Source: Porodaedalea pini | Lineage: Eukaryota > Basidiomycota > Agaricomycetes > Hymenochaetales > Hymenochaetaceae | DNA length: 64,000 nucleotides | Direction of reading: 5' to 3' | Assembly: GCA_002794775.1 (NCBI GenBank) | Contig: NBAY01000040.1 | Location: 310,001-374,000, forward strand | Program-made: the position numbers and the translations under genes | Shown: in pieces, positions 11,921 to 26,605 of the stretch | How positions within the stretch are numbered: position 1 is the stretch's first letter | How the letters are laid out: each line of letters opens with the position of its first letter | The notes under the pieces: model-generated | Told to the model about the DNA's origin: nothing | What the model saw: the letters and a program-made list of their open reading frames with translations, nothing else | The model's database searches: none

Positions 11921-13149
11921 CAGAAAAGATGTTTGGTCCGTGTATATGTCAAAACAATGCGTCTGCGGACGGGTGAAAAAATCCAGAAAATTGAAGCACA
12001 AGACGTGAGAGTCGGTCACTACGGTCAAAGCGCCCTTCTGACTGAAGAACACTGAAAGATTGAAGTGGACAGTGAAAAAATACAGTACGTTCCGAGAGCG
12101 GTTCCATTTCCAGAATACGATCGCGGAACCGCTAAAGAAGGCCGACGCATCGCACTCCCAGGAAATCTAGGCACAGGGTCTAAGCACCCAGTAATCAAAG
12201 ATGCACAAGGCTATACCGAAAGATTGAGGACTGCGAGGCTGCATTGAGTTGTTCGGGTCGCTCGAGTACCAACCAGTTTGGATGTCCTGGAGACAAAGCA
12301 TCCATGTATGAGGCTTGATGTCGAAGTAGCTCCCACCCAGCGCTTAGCGTGCAAATTCGACTGAACAAGGGGCGGCGTAAAGGCCGAAACGCGGAATTCG
12401 GACTTCAAAATGGGGATCGACAGGAGTTAGAACACGCAGCAGATCATCCGAAAGGTAAAATTAGGGCAGGTACAGGAATACTAATATCATTGATAAGTGA
12501 CTCACACGATCACCGTGGAATAAGTCTGAAGCGACAGTAGCTCAATGAGCCAGTTATATTCCCGACATTTTCCCATGGCGGAGGGCACACAACGGCAGCG
12601 AAGGGCAAAGTAAAGACAAGACCATCAGAGGCATATGTAGACCATGGGAAAGAGGTTAGAGTAGCGGAATCGCGTACCGTTGGGCGGGAAGAGGCGTGTA
12701 GGAGTAGAAGTAGATAGTTGTGAACGAAAGGCGGCCAGCGTCGGCGTTTGTTTGTCAGTGTAAGATAGAGACCACAGATTCGGGGTTGATTCGCTTAGGT
12801 AAAGCACAGCGTCTCTCGGAGGTGAAACCCAAGATCTCAAGTAGCATGCATCGCGCAACATAGTTCTGGATCGTTTTATCACCACAAGATGCCATATCAA
12901 TCCTGCAGCAGAGCAGATGATGGTTGATGATCAAGGGAGCACATCCTTACGCGACGCGGTTTCTCGCGCTGCGAAAAATTTGAACTCCGCCATGGCTTAC
13001 TATGCTTAATTTCGAACAACCTTACGGCTCGGGCTCCGAAGTACAAGTGCATGAAAGATATTCCAAACGATTGGTACGATGTAACTAATTTCTCAAATGA
13101 TGAAAAAGCGTCCTCTTAGACCTCGCCCACAGGCCATAGAGCATCATTC
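11921..13149. other. Intergenic region upstream of peroxidase copy 2
   Basis: Up to about 12450 it resembles 9118-9620. Beyond that nothing is recognised. The minus-strand open frame 12625-12900 has no family features and is not annotated. Confidence 0.5.
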
Positions 13150-14504
13150 TCAAGTTACCTGAGGCTCACCTTCAATAATCCTCTTCATCAAGGGTGCGAT
13201 GACCTTCCTTGTCGCCTTTGCATTTCCCTGTTTATATGCACGTACCCTCCTATCTCCGACGCCGCCGTCCTTTGGAACAGCCGAATGATGTTCTCCCTTC
13301 CGATGCTTCGTCGCAAATTTGAAAAGCGAACGACGTTCAAGCGCTAGTTCAGAAGCGCTCTCAAGGCCCACACATACCCGCTTTTCTAGTTCGTCACCAG
13401 GTACGTCGCGCGCGACAATTAGCGCCTGGCGCTTATGCTTGCCCTTCGTTTCACTCCCACCCTTTTCGTTTCCACCATGATTGTTCTTCTTCGAATGCTT
13501 CGACTTGCTGAAGGTAGTGAGAATACCGAGGATGTCCAGCTTGCGCACGTCCATGAACGTGTCCACCTCGCGCCAAAAATCTTCCACTGCACCGCGCGCT
13601 AGCCATACACGCAGGTCGACGGGAACGGTGCTCAGGCCGGCGTGCACGGTCCTCGGCTTCGCTGCCCACACATACTGCTTATAGTCCCGCCGCAAAAGGT
13701 CCGTTGTCGATAGCTGCACGACATCAGACTTCTTTTTCATAAGCGAACGTGCGAGCGCAGTGACTGTCGCATCGTTTTCATCGGAAAGAGAACTCGAAGC
13801 CGCGCCGAGCTCCGAGCGCGGAAGCAAATAGGCGGCCGCCGCGCGGTCGAGTTCTTCCGCCTTCCCGTCGGGCTTTAGACCGGACGTGTCAACAAGGATA
13901 GCGCATAGAAGCAATATCGCGATTTCGGGTATGATCTGTGATGTGTACTGCTCGATGTGTCGAGCGATGATTGATGACGCGCTTCCTGTCGGGACGACAA
14001 TAGTCCTTGGCTCGGCCGTGTCTATGTATAAGCCTTCGTCATCATGATGGTCAAGCATAGCGACGACTCTGACATCTTCATTCTTGTCTGAGAACTGGGA
14101 TAGAAGACGGTTGTGGTCGACGAGTGCGAACCGATTTGATGGAAAAGGTGTAGAAGGAGGAATATCATCAATACAGAGAAGTTCTTCTCGGTTGCGTGTG
14201 AGTGATGCAAGCGTAAAGGCATGGATGTTTTCTGGACGTAGTTTGAGATCGTCCCGGGGCGTCTGAAGAAGGGCCACGCAGGAAGTTTTCTGCACGGTCG
14301 AGGCGAACCAGGAGTATGCGATTGATGAAGCGACGGAGTCGAGATCTGATGATAATATTAATGATGAGAATGATGAAGTTTTAGAGATGGTTATGAACCT
14401 CCTGCTTCATTGCCCATCACGACAATCCATTCACGTCCCTTGCCTTCCTGTACTGCGCTCAAATAGCGCTGCTTTGAATCCGCGAGAAAACCGGACAAGG
14501 TCAT
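13150..14504 (-). CDS. PPX1: Exopolyphosphatase, DHH family
   Basis: Two exons (14399-14504 and 13150-14345) total 1,302 nt, 433 residues. The enzyme removes terminal phosphates from inorganic polyphosphate. Splicing joins VVMGNEAG to DLDSVASSIAYS, rebuilding the first metal motif of the family. Other motifs are LVDHN and the name-giving DHH in MLDHHDDEG, followed by the ILVDTSGLKPDG segment. A low-complexity Lys-rich stretch (KSKHSKKNNHGG, KGKHKRQ) interrupts the DHHA2 region, and the tail is basic (RKVIAPLMKRI). The intron is GTTCAT...ATCAG. The start is the first ATG of the open frame. Cytosolic or mitochondrial location cannot be told from sequence. Confidence 0.88.
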
Positions 14505-15215
14505 TTTTCCAATGTTTCGGCTCCGCAGATTGCGGAGAATACCTCTTGTAGATGAGCTTTTCAGAAAGATAGAACGTCGTTTGATAGCATCGACTATCAT
14601 GCAAGCTCAAGAGAACTAAGAACGGCGAACTTGCACACAAATCTAGAGTCAATAAAGTGGGCAGCCGTAGTGATCAAACGCGATCTGGCGTGTGTTAGGG
14701 TCCTGAGGAAATCTGGTAGTCCTTTGTTTACTAAAAGAGGTGGTTTCAGTTGTCGCCGAGAAAGCGATGTTGTGGTTCATTGTCAAACGCGAATCACTGA
14801 CGGTCCATTATATGGCATTGGCTTCCAAATGGAGAAATAGGCAAAACAGGCCAACGCTTGCTTTCTGCTATTTGAGTGAAGGCGGTGACTGGAGCGGGTA
14901 AATCATCGAATTGAGGTAAAACAATATAGTATACATTTGTCGTTTCGATACGGAAAGCGGAGAAATATCAGTTGAGTACGACGTGGACAGAAAAAGACCT
15001 GGAGTGATGCAGCGAAGGGGGCAGTGGATATTGAGAAATAAAGTTGGCACAACCGTAGTGATTTTTTTTAAAGATGTCTAATGTACGAGTTGCTTAAAGG
15101 GAGTGCAGACTTATTGGTCGGTATGTTGTTGAATGAAGGATCCCTAAGTAACATGCATATAGTTCAGCAAGTATAACTTATGATTGTGGAACAGACGGCC
15201 TCACTCTCGCATTTA
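14505..15215. other. Intergenic region
   Basis: Upstream region of the exopolyphosphatase gene and 3' flank of RCF1. No coding frame or repeat recognised. Confidence 0.5.
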
Positions 15216-15779
15216 TTACTTCCTTCCCAAGCCTAGCCAGGATGCCCAACTCGGAGTGCCAGACTGCGGAGCTGGGGTTGCAGCATTTGCCGCTTGCACG
15301 ATAGAGCTCGTCGCAGGAACAGCACCCGCCTCCGCCCGTGCGTTTGGCGGTACATCGCCAGTCTCAGACCGGTGCACCTCCTCCGCCTCCTTCAGCCGCT
15401 TCTCAAACTCTCGCGACTCCCACGGCGACGTCGGTGGAGGTGTTGCGGGCCTCGCGTTCCCAGTAAGCACACCAACGCCCATCTCCTGCACGCCCGCGAC
15501 AACGATTGCGACGATGGTGAGACCCTGCGCAAGCACGCGTGCCCGTAGCCAACGCTGGTATCCGACCGCGTCACGCTCTTGCATTCTTTTGAGGGCGATT
15601 GTTAATGCGCCTACTGTTGCGAGCATCCCTATTGCACGTCGTACGCAAGCTTATTAGTCGTAGATGCATATGAAAACAACTATGGACATACCGGCCGGGA
15701 TGAGAGGGTGCTTTCGCATCTGCCTTCCCGCTTTATCAATAATACTCGGCTGCTTCGGTTCCTCATAATCTTGCTCCAT
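15216..15779 (-). CDS. RCF1: HIG1-domain respiratory supercomplex factor 1
   Basis: Two exons (15692-15779, 15216-15628) total 501 nt, 166 residues. It is an inner mitochondrial membrane protein that helps assemble cytochrome oxidase and its supercomplexes. Splicing gives KHPLIPAG-MLATVGALTIALKRM, the start of the HIG1 domain, followed by WLRARVLAQGLTIVAIVVAG, the second membrane helix. The usual QRxMRxRVxAQ pattern is kept as QRWLRARVLAQ. The C-terminal half is hydrophilic, Pro/Ala-rich with a short charged helix (REFEKRLKEAEEV), and lies after the domain. Length fits fungal Rcf1. The ATG at 15779 is preferred because it begins the conserved acidic N-terminus (MEQDYEEPKQP). Confidence 0.85.
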
Positions 15780-15990
15780 GATGCAAGTGTATTCGAACTG
15801 GAGGTTAAAAAGGATCAAGACCTCCAAATGGTCGTGGAAGGCGAGACACAGGCTGAACGTCAAGCATCCGCCTCTCCGAGATGACAGAGATGATCACATG
15901 ACGTGAGCTGCATAATGTCTACCCTACGCCCATTCTCTCAAAAAGCGGCAGGCTGACCGCCGGAAAACAAAAGTACAAAAGGCAGAAAAA

Positions 15991-16539
15991 CTAAAATGTA
16001 AAGCTAGTGTTCCTATCAAGTTGACTAGCATATGATGGAAAGGAGAGCCAGTAGTCTACTGAGTCTTCAAGTGAGTTTTGAGGGGGTGGACGATATGTGG
16101 AAGAAGGGGTGCGCGGGATATAGGGGAGTGCGGATGGGTTAAGTTGTCCGCATACAAGATTGGGATCCCTAGGGAGGGGACGCCTGGGCAATTCAGGCAG
16201 GCCATGGTTGCGTGCGTAAGCCAGGTCACGTAGACGCTGGAGTTCGTGTTCGAGATAAGGGTCGAACGGGGTGTCCGACAGTGACGTGATGATTTCGATG
16301 GACGAAGTCGATGAAACTGGAGTGTATGACTGTCCGCCAGTGGCAGGAGGCACGGCAGGACTCGAAATTGGGGATGTCTTCGCCCGGCGATGGCTATGGC
16401 GTCGGCGACAGGGCGGGGGGTGATAAAAAGTAGTGGGGCGGCACAATGGTGACGCCAGGGACGATCTGAGATCCAAGACTGCGGATGCGATGTGGTCGAG
16501 GACACGGTTAAAGCGCAGAGAAGTATGGCGAGAATGCAT
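15991..16539 (-). CDS. Hypothetical proline/serine-rich protein
   Basis: An uninterrupted frame of 182 residues, starting MHSRHTSLRFNRVLDHIA. The middle is rich in Pro, Ser and Thr, with one conserved-looking segment (FDPYLEHELQRLRDLAYARN) and many PR/PP pairs. There is no signal peptide or membrane helix. I do not recognise the family. A second long frame overlaps it (16056-16568) but looks less protein-like. It could be chance in GC-rich DNA, though the acidic helix argues for a real gene. Confidence 0.4.
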   Translation of the reverse strand: MHSRHTSLRFNRVLDHIASAVLDLRSSLASPLCRPTTFYHPPPCRRRHSHRRAKTSPISSPAVPPATGGQSYTPVSSTSSIEIITSLSDTPFDPYLEHELQRLRDLAYARNHGLPELPRRPLPRDPNLVCGQLNPSALPYIPRTPSSTYRPPPQNSLEDSVDYWLSFPSYASQLDRNTSFTF

Positions 16540-17054
16540 GGAGGGATCGCTCGTCGTCGACGGGGCAAGGTCTCAGAGCAACTTTCCCACGATGGGGATG
16601 ATGGGAGTTAGAGTATATGACATGAGCAGATCAACTCAATGCACTATTTGACGCGAAACTCAAGTTCTACTTTATTTTCGAAGACACGTTGAAATCTAAA
16701 CGACTGGATTACAGCGACTACGTTTCACTTACATAGTTCTAGTTTGGCATAACAGAATTTGAAATGGAACGGGTCATATCTGTGTCAAGATGTTACATCC
16801 ATTCCTAGCGTGTCCTGGAACTTGAACAGCCCATGAAATGAGATACGCAGTAGATATTACAGCTGCGCCATTTTTCGTGAGTGACATTGAGTAATCCCCC
16901 GGACGTTCGCCTGACAAAGTACAACATTGAGCCTAGATTTCCAAGGCTGGTCAGATGAAAAAGAGACGAGACAACACAAGCAAGAGTTCTAGAGCATTCA
17001 TCTTCGGAAAGGAAAATTCAAGAATAAGCACGATACTTACACGGAACACAGAAA
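16540..17054. other. Intergenic region
   Basis: No gene, RNA or repeat recognised between the hypothetical gene and the 3' end of EMC2. Confidence 0.5.
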
Positions 17055-18225
17055 CTATTTGGCCTCCAACCATTTGACAAGCTCCTCGCGCCCGCGGACA
17101 GGCCCATTACGCGGTCCTCCAGAATACGTCGAGTACGACGTCAGCAGTCGCTCCGTCGCTAGCTCGTCAAGCAGAGGCACGTGTTGCGGTATTGGCGTTT
17201 GTGAGGGTGACGTGCTCGCTGTTCTGGGATCTTTGATGAGGCGCCTTGTACACTGATGGGTAGCACAAATAACAAATAGAATAGAAACTTTAGGATTATA
17301 AGGCGATGAAGGCATGTTGAAACCTTTGTACCTGTTTGAGCCCGAACCAAGCGCGCACAGAAATTCCCTCAGGAACTGCTTCGACTCGCGCTGCAGCGTC
17401 AAGATCAGGGTCCTCTGTCATATCGACAACCATGAGGAAGAATTTCGCTGCGAGCGGCACATCACCTGCCGTGTACGCCATCTCTGCAGCTTGCAGCACG
17501 TAAAATGGATTTTGCGGTGCTAAGAGCAGCGCATGCTGCACAGACCGCAATGCAGAGTCATACCTAAAGCCGAGGTTTTTTCAACGCACACTTGAGGGCC
17601 AAAGCAATGAATGCGCACTGGTTACATGACGAGTAGATGTCTGCGAGCTCCAGCCACCCCTCGACATCTGTATAGTACGTATCGAGGTATTTCGAGAGCT
17701 GGTCGACTGCCTTCGTCACGTCTCCCGCTCGGCGAAGTATAACCACCTTTCGCTTCCAGGCTGCCTACAACCAGTCAAACCTAAGATTCTTTTCCAAGTA
17801 CACAATAGGATAGTACGTACAGCATTCGCCTCATCCGCCTCGAGCAGACTGTCATAATACTCTAGCACAGCATCTGCTGGCAGCGAAGCTTCCTTCCGTA
17901 TCCCGACGAGCACATCCACGCGCGACGACCCAGGGAACTTCTCTGTCAATCTTTCTATGCATTCCTGTACCGCGAGTCAAGTGAGTCACTGAAATGAATG
18001 AGGCGAAATCGGATGACTACACACATCAGCAACGCTCAGATTTCCGATATCTATCGCAGCCAGTGCGAGCTGTTCTAGCCATGCAGACGAATCTGCGTCA
18101 GAATGTGCAACCTTTTTGCTTAATAGCAGGGGCGTTCCAACGTCGACAATCTCTTGGGATTGTCGAGAGTTTTGCACTCTGAAAGAGGCGAGTTTAGCTA
18201 GAGCAGCAGATAGCTGAATGGACAT
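17055..18225 (-). CDS. EMC2: ER membrane complex subunit 2 (TPR protein)
   Basis: A multi-exon minus-strand gene from ATG 18225 to the stop at 17055. EMC2 is the cytosolic TPR subunit of the ER membrane complex, which inserts tail-anchored and multipass proteins. Recognisable pieces in order are TEKFPGSSRVDVLVGIRKEA, LEYYDSLLEADEANA, AWKRKVVILRRAGDVTKAVD plus LSKYLDTYYTDVEGWLELAD, then the TPR helix pair RSVQHALLLAPQNPFYVLQA and AEMAYTAGDVPLAAKFF, and RAWFGLKQ. This is the same order as in animal and yeast EMC2. Introns are short GT-AG (for example near 17780-17820 and 17965-18025). There is no signal peptide, as expected. Exact edges of two exons were not fixed. Confidence 0.82.
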
Positions 18226-18933
18226 GGAGGAACAGAATGAGCGAATTCAAGATTCAACGATTGTGATAGCGACACGCCATCCAAAAGCATTGCGCACGTG
18301 ACCCAGTCGCGTCTCAACGTGCTTATGTTTAAACTCCAACCTGAACCTCAGAATACTTATCATCAATCTTATGCATCTAGAAGACAGCAGTACTAGTGTC
18401 AAGGATTGATTCACCTCTTTTTATGATTAAATGAATAAATCTTCAGTCTGATTTGTATGCCAGAACCAGATTCATAATCAAAATAAAATAAATTGTGCTC
18501 AGAAGTCATTTCAGCCATGGTCTATGGTGCGGAATCTATCAGTATCATCTGGTATCTTTATACCCAACTTTTCCGAAAGTTATGATGTGATGTAATGATT
18601 AAGAAACTATCATGATTTCCCAAATCATGTCCGAGCTATTGCATGCCCTTTTTTTTGGTCAATTTCAAACAGCATTTTTTTTTGATGACAACTCCATATT
18701 ATTTCTTTCCAAGTCCACTTCCTCACATATTTTTTGAGCTCGGCCACCCTTTGCCCCCTTGGCGGCGACGCTGAGTGAGAGTATGATTCCTGTTTTGATT
18801 TACATGACACGAAACGACCGGCCCTAAACACTAGTAAGCCCAGTATAGAAGTGTATTCTCATGTGTCAAAATCCATTGACGCGTCTCTCAATTGACTTCC
18901 TCTTCATCGTGAACCACATCCGTCGCCAACGCC
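18226..18933. other. Divergent intergenic region between EMC2 and MCM4
   Basis: Both genes start away from each other here, so the region holds both promoters. It is AT-rich around 18400-18700. No open frame of interest and no clear TATA box was assigned. Confidence 0.5.
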
Positions 18934-22210
<3,277 letters not shown>

Positions 22211-22774
22211 TGAATCTGGGTCGAGTCGGGTCTAAGTTTTCTTCAATTTGTTGTAAGCCTCCCTGTTTTATTTAGTCTGTAACAATAGGTTTGGTGTGTT
22301 CCTTTGCCTACAAATACGAATCGCTGATTCGGCGTTTGGTCTGGCTCGAGTCAGTATCCGATTAACCGTTGCCCTTTGCAGTTGACATGCAACATCCCAT
22401 GGCCATGGCAATCAAACGCCATGACATGCCGCCTTTTGGCCATCAACACAAGATTACAACTGCACGCTGAGTCCACGACATGTATATCACAAATTGTGAT
22501 ATAGTGAAATGAGAATTGGTTGACTTATTATGGTATGATCAAACACAGATGACTTCACAGTACATGACAAGCTATTACTAGTCAAGGGAACAAAATGCGT
22601 GTGTTGCACGCATTCATGACGTCCAGCCAACTCTTTACGTTTAGCCCAAGAATAAAATGCCTTGCTCGTTGGCTCTGCGACAGCACTGTTGTCTCCTGTT
22701 CAACCCAGAAACGACGAGGTGAGCCCCAATCCTGATTGACCTAGTAGGGATACTTACAGAGAGTGATCGCAGAG
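22211..22774 (+). other. Intergenic region with a possible 5' UTR intron
   Basis: MCM4 3' flank and promoter of the next gene. A GTGAGC donor (22720) and TTACAG acceptor (22760) just before the next ATG could be a 5' UTR intron or a short upstream exon. Nothing else is seen. Confidence 0.35.
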
Positions 22775-23242
22775 ATGACATTTTATTCATTCATGACGCA
22801 GGATTGGAAGAAAGTTTACTGGATATACGGGTTCGAGATCGACCTCGAGATCATAGAGCGCATCGACAAGGAGAGGGCGTTCTTCGCTAATGAAGGGGAA
22901 TATGATGGTTTCTTGGCCGACGACGACTTGCTTAGTGATGTAACAGACCGCGTCACCGACTTTTTGCGTCAGGAGTTCGATTGCATCGCTCCGATGCTAG
23001 GATGGGACCCAGATTCACCGACGAAGGAGATGACGTATGTTCTTGTTGTCCACGCGCATGACACGCCGCATAGGTCCAGGGACAGGGAGAAGATTATGCG
23101 TCGAACTGCGAGGCTCAAGTCGGAGCTGATTCCGGAAGTCAAATCCAGAGCTAAATGGTACTTTTCGTGCAGCACGGGCGTGTTCAAGGTGGATGTTGAT
23201 TGGGATAGCAGACCTAGACCGTTCTCCGAACGCCGCCACTAG
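22775..23242 (+). CDS. Hypothetical protein, 155 residues
   Basis: A single-exon frame from ATG 22775. The protein (MTFYSFMTQDWKKVYWIYGF...) is charged, with an acidic centre (GEYDGFLADDDLLSDVTD), a basic stretch (HRSRDREKIMRRTARLK) and an aromatic end (KWYFSCSTGVFKVDVDWDSR). It has no signal peptide and no membrane helix. I do not recognise a family. Clean base composition and an open frame throughout support a real gene. Neighbours suggest no function. Confidence 0.6.
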   Translation: MTFYSFMTQDWKKVYWIYGFEIDLEIIERIDKERAFFANEGEYDGFLADDDLLSDVTDRVTDFLRQEFDCIAPMLGWDPDSPTKEMTYVLVVHAHDTPHRSRDREKIMRRTARLKSELIPEVKSRAKWYFSCSTGVFKVDVDWDSRPRPFSERRH

Positions 23243-23450
23243 ACTAGCTGTGTATTGTAACTCTGCAACCTTCTTACAGCAGAATGAGATGTATGGCTTT
23301 CTTCCAGGTTTGATGTATCATTATATCATATATGGTCGGAGCGACGGAGTTCCCTGAAATTAAATAAGGTTTCGACGCGTCGCGTGTCTCTCACGTGAAC
23401 GGCGAATTGACGATCGCGTGCTCTCGATTACGACTAGTTCCCGAGTCTTC

Positions 23451-24924
23451 ATGCTTTCCGCTCACACCCGTCTGCAGCGACTCTCACGACACTTGTCTGC
23501 AAGCGTTGGACGCCCGTCTTCATCTAGGATATTTCATAAAGCTCTCAAACCTACTGGAGTTCGAGCTCTCATGGCTTCAACGACTCAGACATCTGCAGAC
23601 GCGTCGGCTCCAGCTCCACGCACGCACGAATTTGAAGTGTCACCAATACCCAAGAACCCTCTTGGGGAGGGGAAGTGGATTAAGACTGCTGCCTGCTTAA
23701 TCATCGGGTGAGTGGGGTGACGTCCATCTCTTGAATGCTTGTGCTAATAGACATCAGAGATGAAATCCTAAATGGAAAGACGCGCGACAGCAATTCCAAC
23801 AACTTCGCGAAGTTCTGCTTTGAACATGGCATCGAGCTGTAAGTATATTATATGTAGAACTTGCGAACAACCAAAGTCTGAGAATATGGCAGGAAGCGTA
23901 TCGAGGTGATAGCAGATGACGAGGAAGAAATGTAATGCGTGCTTGTGCGCCTTTCAGATCACTGTTCTGACACTTCACGCAGTGTTGAGGCGAGCAGGCG
24001 GATGGTAAAGAACTATGACTTCGTCATTACATCTGGCGGGATTGGACCTACACATGACGGTGCGAAACAAATTACGCTGCAAGCACATAGTCTGATTCTA
24101 ATGCTATATTAGACATCAGCTATCAGTCTCTAGCAGCAGCCTTCAATCAACCTCTTGTCCATCACCCAGAGACCCTCCATCGTATGGCTGAAATGTTGAA
24201 GCATCGCGCGGATATCCCGCAGCAGACCGCGGAACAGCGCGTGGCGAGAGAACGCATGGCACTTTTCCCTGAGAAAGCTGAGGTGCTATTTGTAAACAGC
24301 GAACTATGGGTGGTGCGTAGTCGTGTTGTTATGTTAATGGAGTAAATTAACTTAGAGGCTGTCTGGGTTTCAGCCAGTAGTACGCCTTGAAGGAAAGCTT
24401 TGCATCCTTCCAGGTATCCCGGGCCTCTTCCAACGTCTACTTGACGCCCTCACGCCATATCTACCTCTTCCTCCTCCAAGTGAACGGCCATTCCGACACC
24501 TCATCTTTACAACGTCGGTGCCCTTTTGAATAGTTATATCACATGAAAGCTGAAAACCCGTTCTTTAGCACGCCGGAATCAAACATCGCGCCGTATTTAA
24601 CCACACTGCAGAAACGCGTAGCTGAGGAGGGCGTGCGCGTTGGCTCATATCCACTCTTCCAGAAGGGCGTTACAGTAAGCTTAATCGGACGCGACGAGAA
24701 ACGAGTTCGCGAATTGGGCGAAGAGGTTTGTTTCCCTTTTTTTTTTTTCTTTCTCTTGTTGATGAATTTTGACCTTTGTCTCTATCAGGTCGCGCGAGAG
24801 ATTCAAGGAGAGGTAGTGGCAGCAGCTCGCGTTGGTGAGGAGGGCGTAAGTGCACCTATACCTCAATAAAGTTCCTAACCGCACCCCCACGGACACCTAT
24901 CAGGCCGTGCTGTACAATGAATGA
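23451..24924 (+). CDS. MoaB/Mog/CinA-type molybdopterin-binding domain protein
   Basis: A multi-exon gene. The first exon begins [20 protein letters not shown], an Arg/Ser-rich stretch like a mitochondrial presequence; a second in-frame ATG ([14 protein letters not shown], 23571) would give a cytosolic form. After splicing the core reads [29 protein letters not shown], then [20 protein letters not shown] with PTHD, then [13 protein letters not shown]. This is the MoCF/CinA fold with its GGIGPTHDD loop. [20 protein letters not shown] is the second loop. The last exon (24904-24924) supplies AVLYNE and the stop. Similar domains form the N-terminal half of animal FAD synthase and bacterial CinA, so nucleotide-cofactor hydrolysis is a fair guess, not proven. 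Confidence 0.78.
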
Positions 24925-25880
24925 GCCCATGGACAGTACGAACATTTTGTACGTTCGGCTGTGTATGCTTATATCTCATTGCCAGTTTCCTGCCACGGAC
25001 AGCTTCAATGTGTCGTGCTCATTAAACTTTCAATATTATTCAAGCTCGAGTCCCAAGCTACTAGTTTCAACTTATGAGGACCGCGTAAAGCATTTCTAGT
25101 TTGTCTGACATGAACTGGGCGAAATATATATTGATCGCAATTTAGGACTCGGAACTGTGTGAGAGCATTACGAGACGAATTCATTCCAATTTTACATAGT
25201 TTAATCGAATCTCGAATTCTAAGGGTGCGATAAATTAGACTCCGACAAACTCCGTCAGCGACGCGCGATCACGCAACTAGATTTGATTTCTTTCCTTTGT
25301 TGACGCCAACTACCATCTCGTCTGTAGAACATCGCTTCCCCTATTGAGAACATCGCAATCTAGTCTACAAGTCTACAAGATATTCATCATAAGGTGCCGT
25401 ATCCGCATTGGATATAATACTCCATGTCCCGTACAACCCGTGCTATCAATCACATAAATTCCACTCTAGTGCCTTGACGGATGATATCGTCCAATCCCAA
25501 CCGCGTATGTGCGTTGCGTGCATACAAGATTTGAACCCGATACTGTGCTGAGTTCAATCTCGTAACAGATTCCAGACTTTCAATTACTGAGACGGATTGA
25601 CACGGCACCATCCGACTCCATGCTATCAAACCTTGCGGAAGGGACGAGAATCCAAAAGGGAGTCATACATGACAAGCCATCATTGGATGGTGGGGTAAGT
25701 CCCATAATTGACGATTCAATTCATACGAGAGTCTGAAGGGACTATGTGACAAGCCAACATTGGACAATGGAGTGAGACCCGCAAATTGATTGTGCACGTG
25801 TAGGTTCTTCTCTACATGTTTGGCTTTATATACATGGACGCTTCAGTAACCTGGCATGTTCGTCTCTTATCGCCGCCCCA
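24925..25880. other. Intergenic region before the P450 cluster
   Basis: No gene seen. About 25660-25720 and 25735-25795 are loosely repeated (shared GACAAGCCA.CATTGGA blocks). The end holds the promoter of P450 copy A. Confidence 0.5.
25825..25832 (+). promoter_or_regulatory. TATA box of P450 copy A
   Basis: TTTATATA lies about 50 bases upstream of the ATG at 25881. Copies C and D have equivalent sites at about the same distance. Confidence 0.65.
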
Positions 25881-26092
25881 ATGCTCTACTATCTCGTCGA
25901 CGCTTCAGCAGTTGTCTGTGCTCTGGCTTGTCTACATCTGTTGCACTCATGGCGCAAGGATCGCGGAAGGTCTTTTCCCCTCCCTCCTGGACCAAGGGGG
26001 TTTCCCTTGATAGGAAACGTCCTTGATATGCCGGAGGCAGAAGAATGGGAGACGGCGCGGAAATGGGGAGAGAAATATGGTGGGTTTTGTCA

Positions 26093-26472
26093 GTTTTTTT
26101 TTTTTTTTTTGAATGCATTTATTACGCGCATCAGCCGTTATGTAACTACAAATGCGTGCAAAAAGATTGCTCCTTTTGCCTATGGATATGATCACTTCCA
26201 ATTTGGTAAGGAGATCTCTCCCCTGTACTTCGGTTGACCCATGGTGAGGCACTGATGGTTGGTTGCAGCTTTTGCCTTGCATATTTGGGGATTACCCACC
26301 TACTACCACTTTCTTCAGCCACATTACCACTAGGGAGTCACCTGACAGGTACCAATATTTATTAAGGCTTGGGTGGCCCATAGCCTACTTGATGTGTGGC
26401 TTCTCATTTTCCCAAGAGGGGCTGAGTGGACCCTGGGGCATTAGAATGGGTTCACCACCAACCCTAAGGGGA
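26093..26472 (-). mobile_element. SINE-like retroposon in an intron of P450 copy A
   Basis: A 380-bp insert flanked by a perfect 13-bp direct repeat (TGGGTTTTGTCAG at 26080-26092 and 26473-26485). The plus-strand left end is a run of about 18 T, a poly(A) tail on the minus strand. Copy B has an intron of only about 50 bp at this place. Long target duplication, poly(A) tail and no coding capacity are marks of a LINE-mobilised element. The 5' end on the minus strand has TAGGGTTGGTGG and GGGTCCACTC, weakly like polymerase III A and B boxes; that part is tentative. Confidence 0.75.
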
Positions 26473-26605
26473 TGGGTTTTGTCAGATATTTGACTTCAAT
26501 TGTTTCAACACGGCTGACTCATCTTTCGACACTCAAGGATCATTGGTCCATGTCGAGAACCTCAGAACGTCCTACATTTTTGTGAACTCTTACCAGTCAG
26601 TGGTT

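Noticed and set aside
12625..12900. 91-residue minus-strand open frame
   Set aside because: No conserved motif, no signal peptide and composition like non-coding DNA.
16056..16568. 170-residue frame overlapping the proline-rich hypothetical gene
   Set aside because: Same strand, other frame. The alternative frame has a more protein-like segment, and only one is likely coding.
25500..25560. Possible tRNA gene (GGGTTCAAATC-like box on the minus strand)
   Set aside because: The flanks do not pair into a T arm or an acceptor stem.
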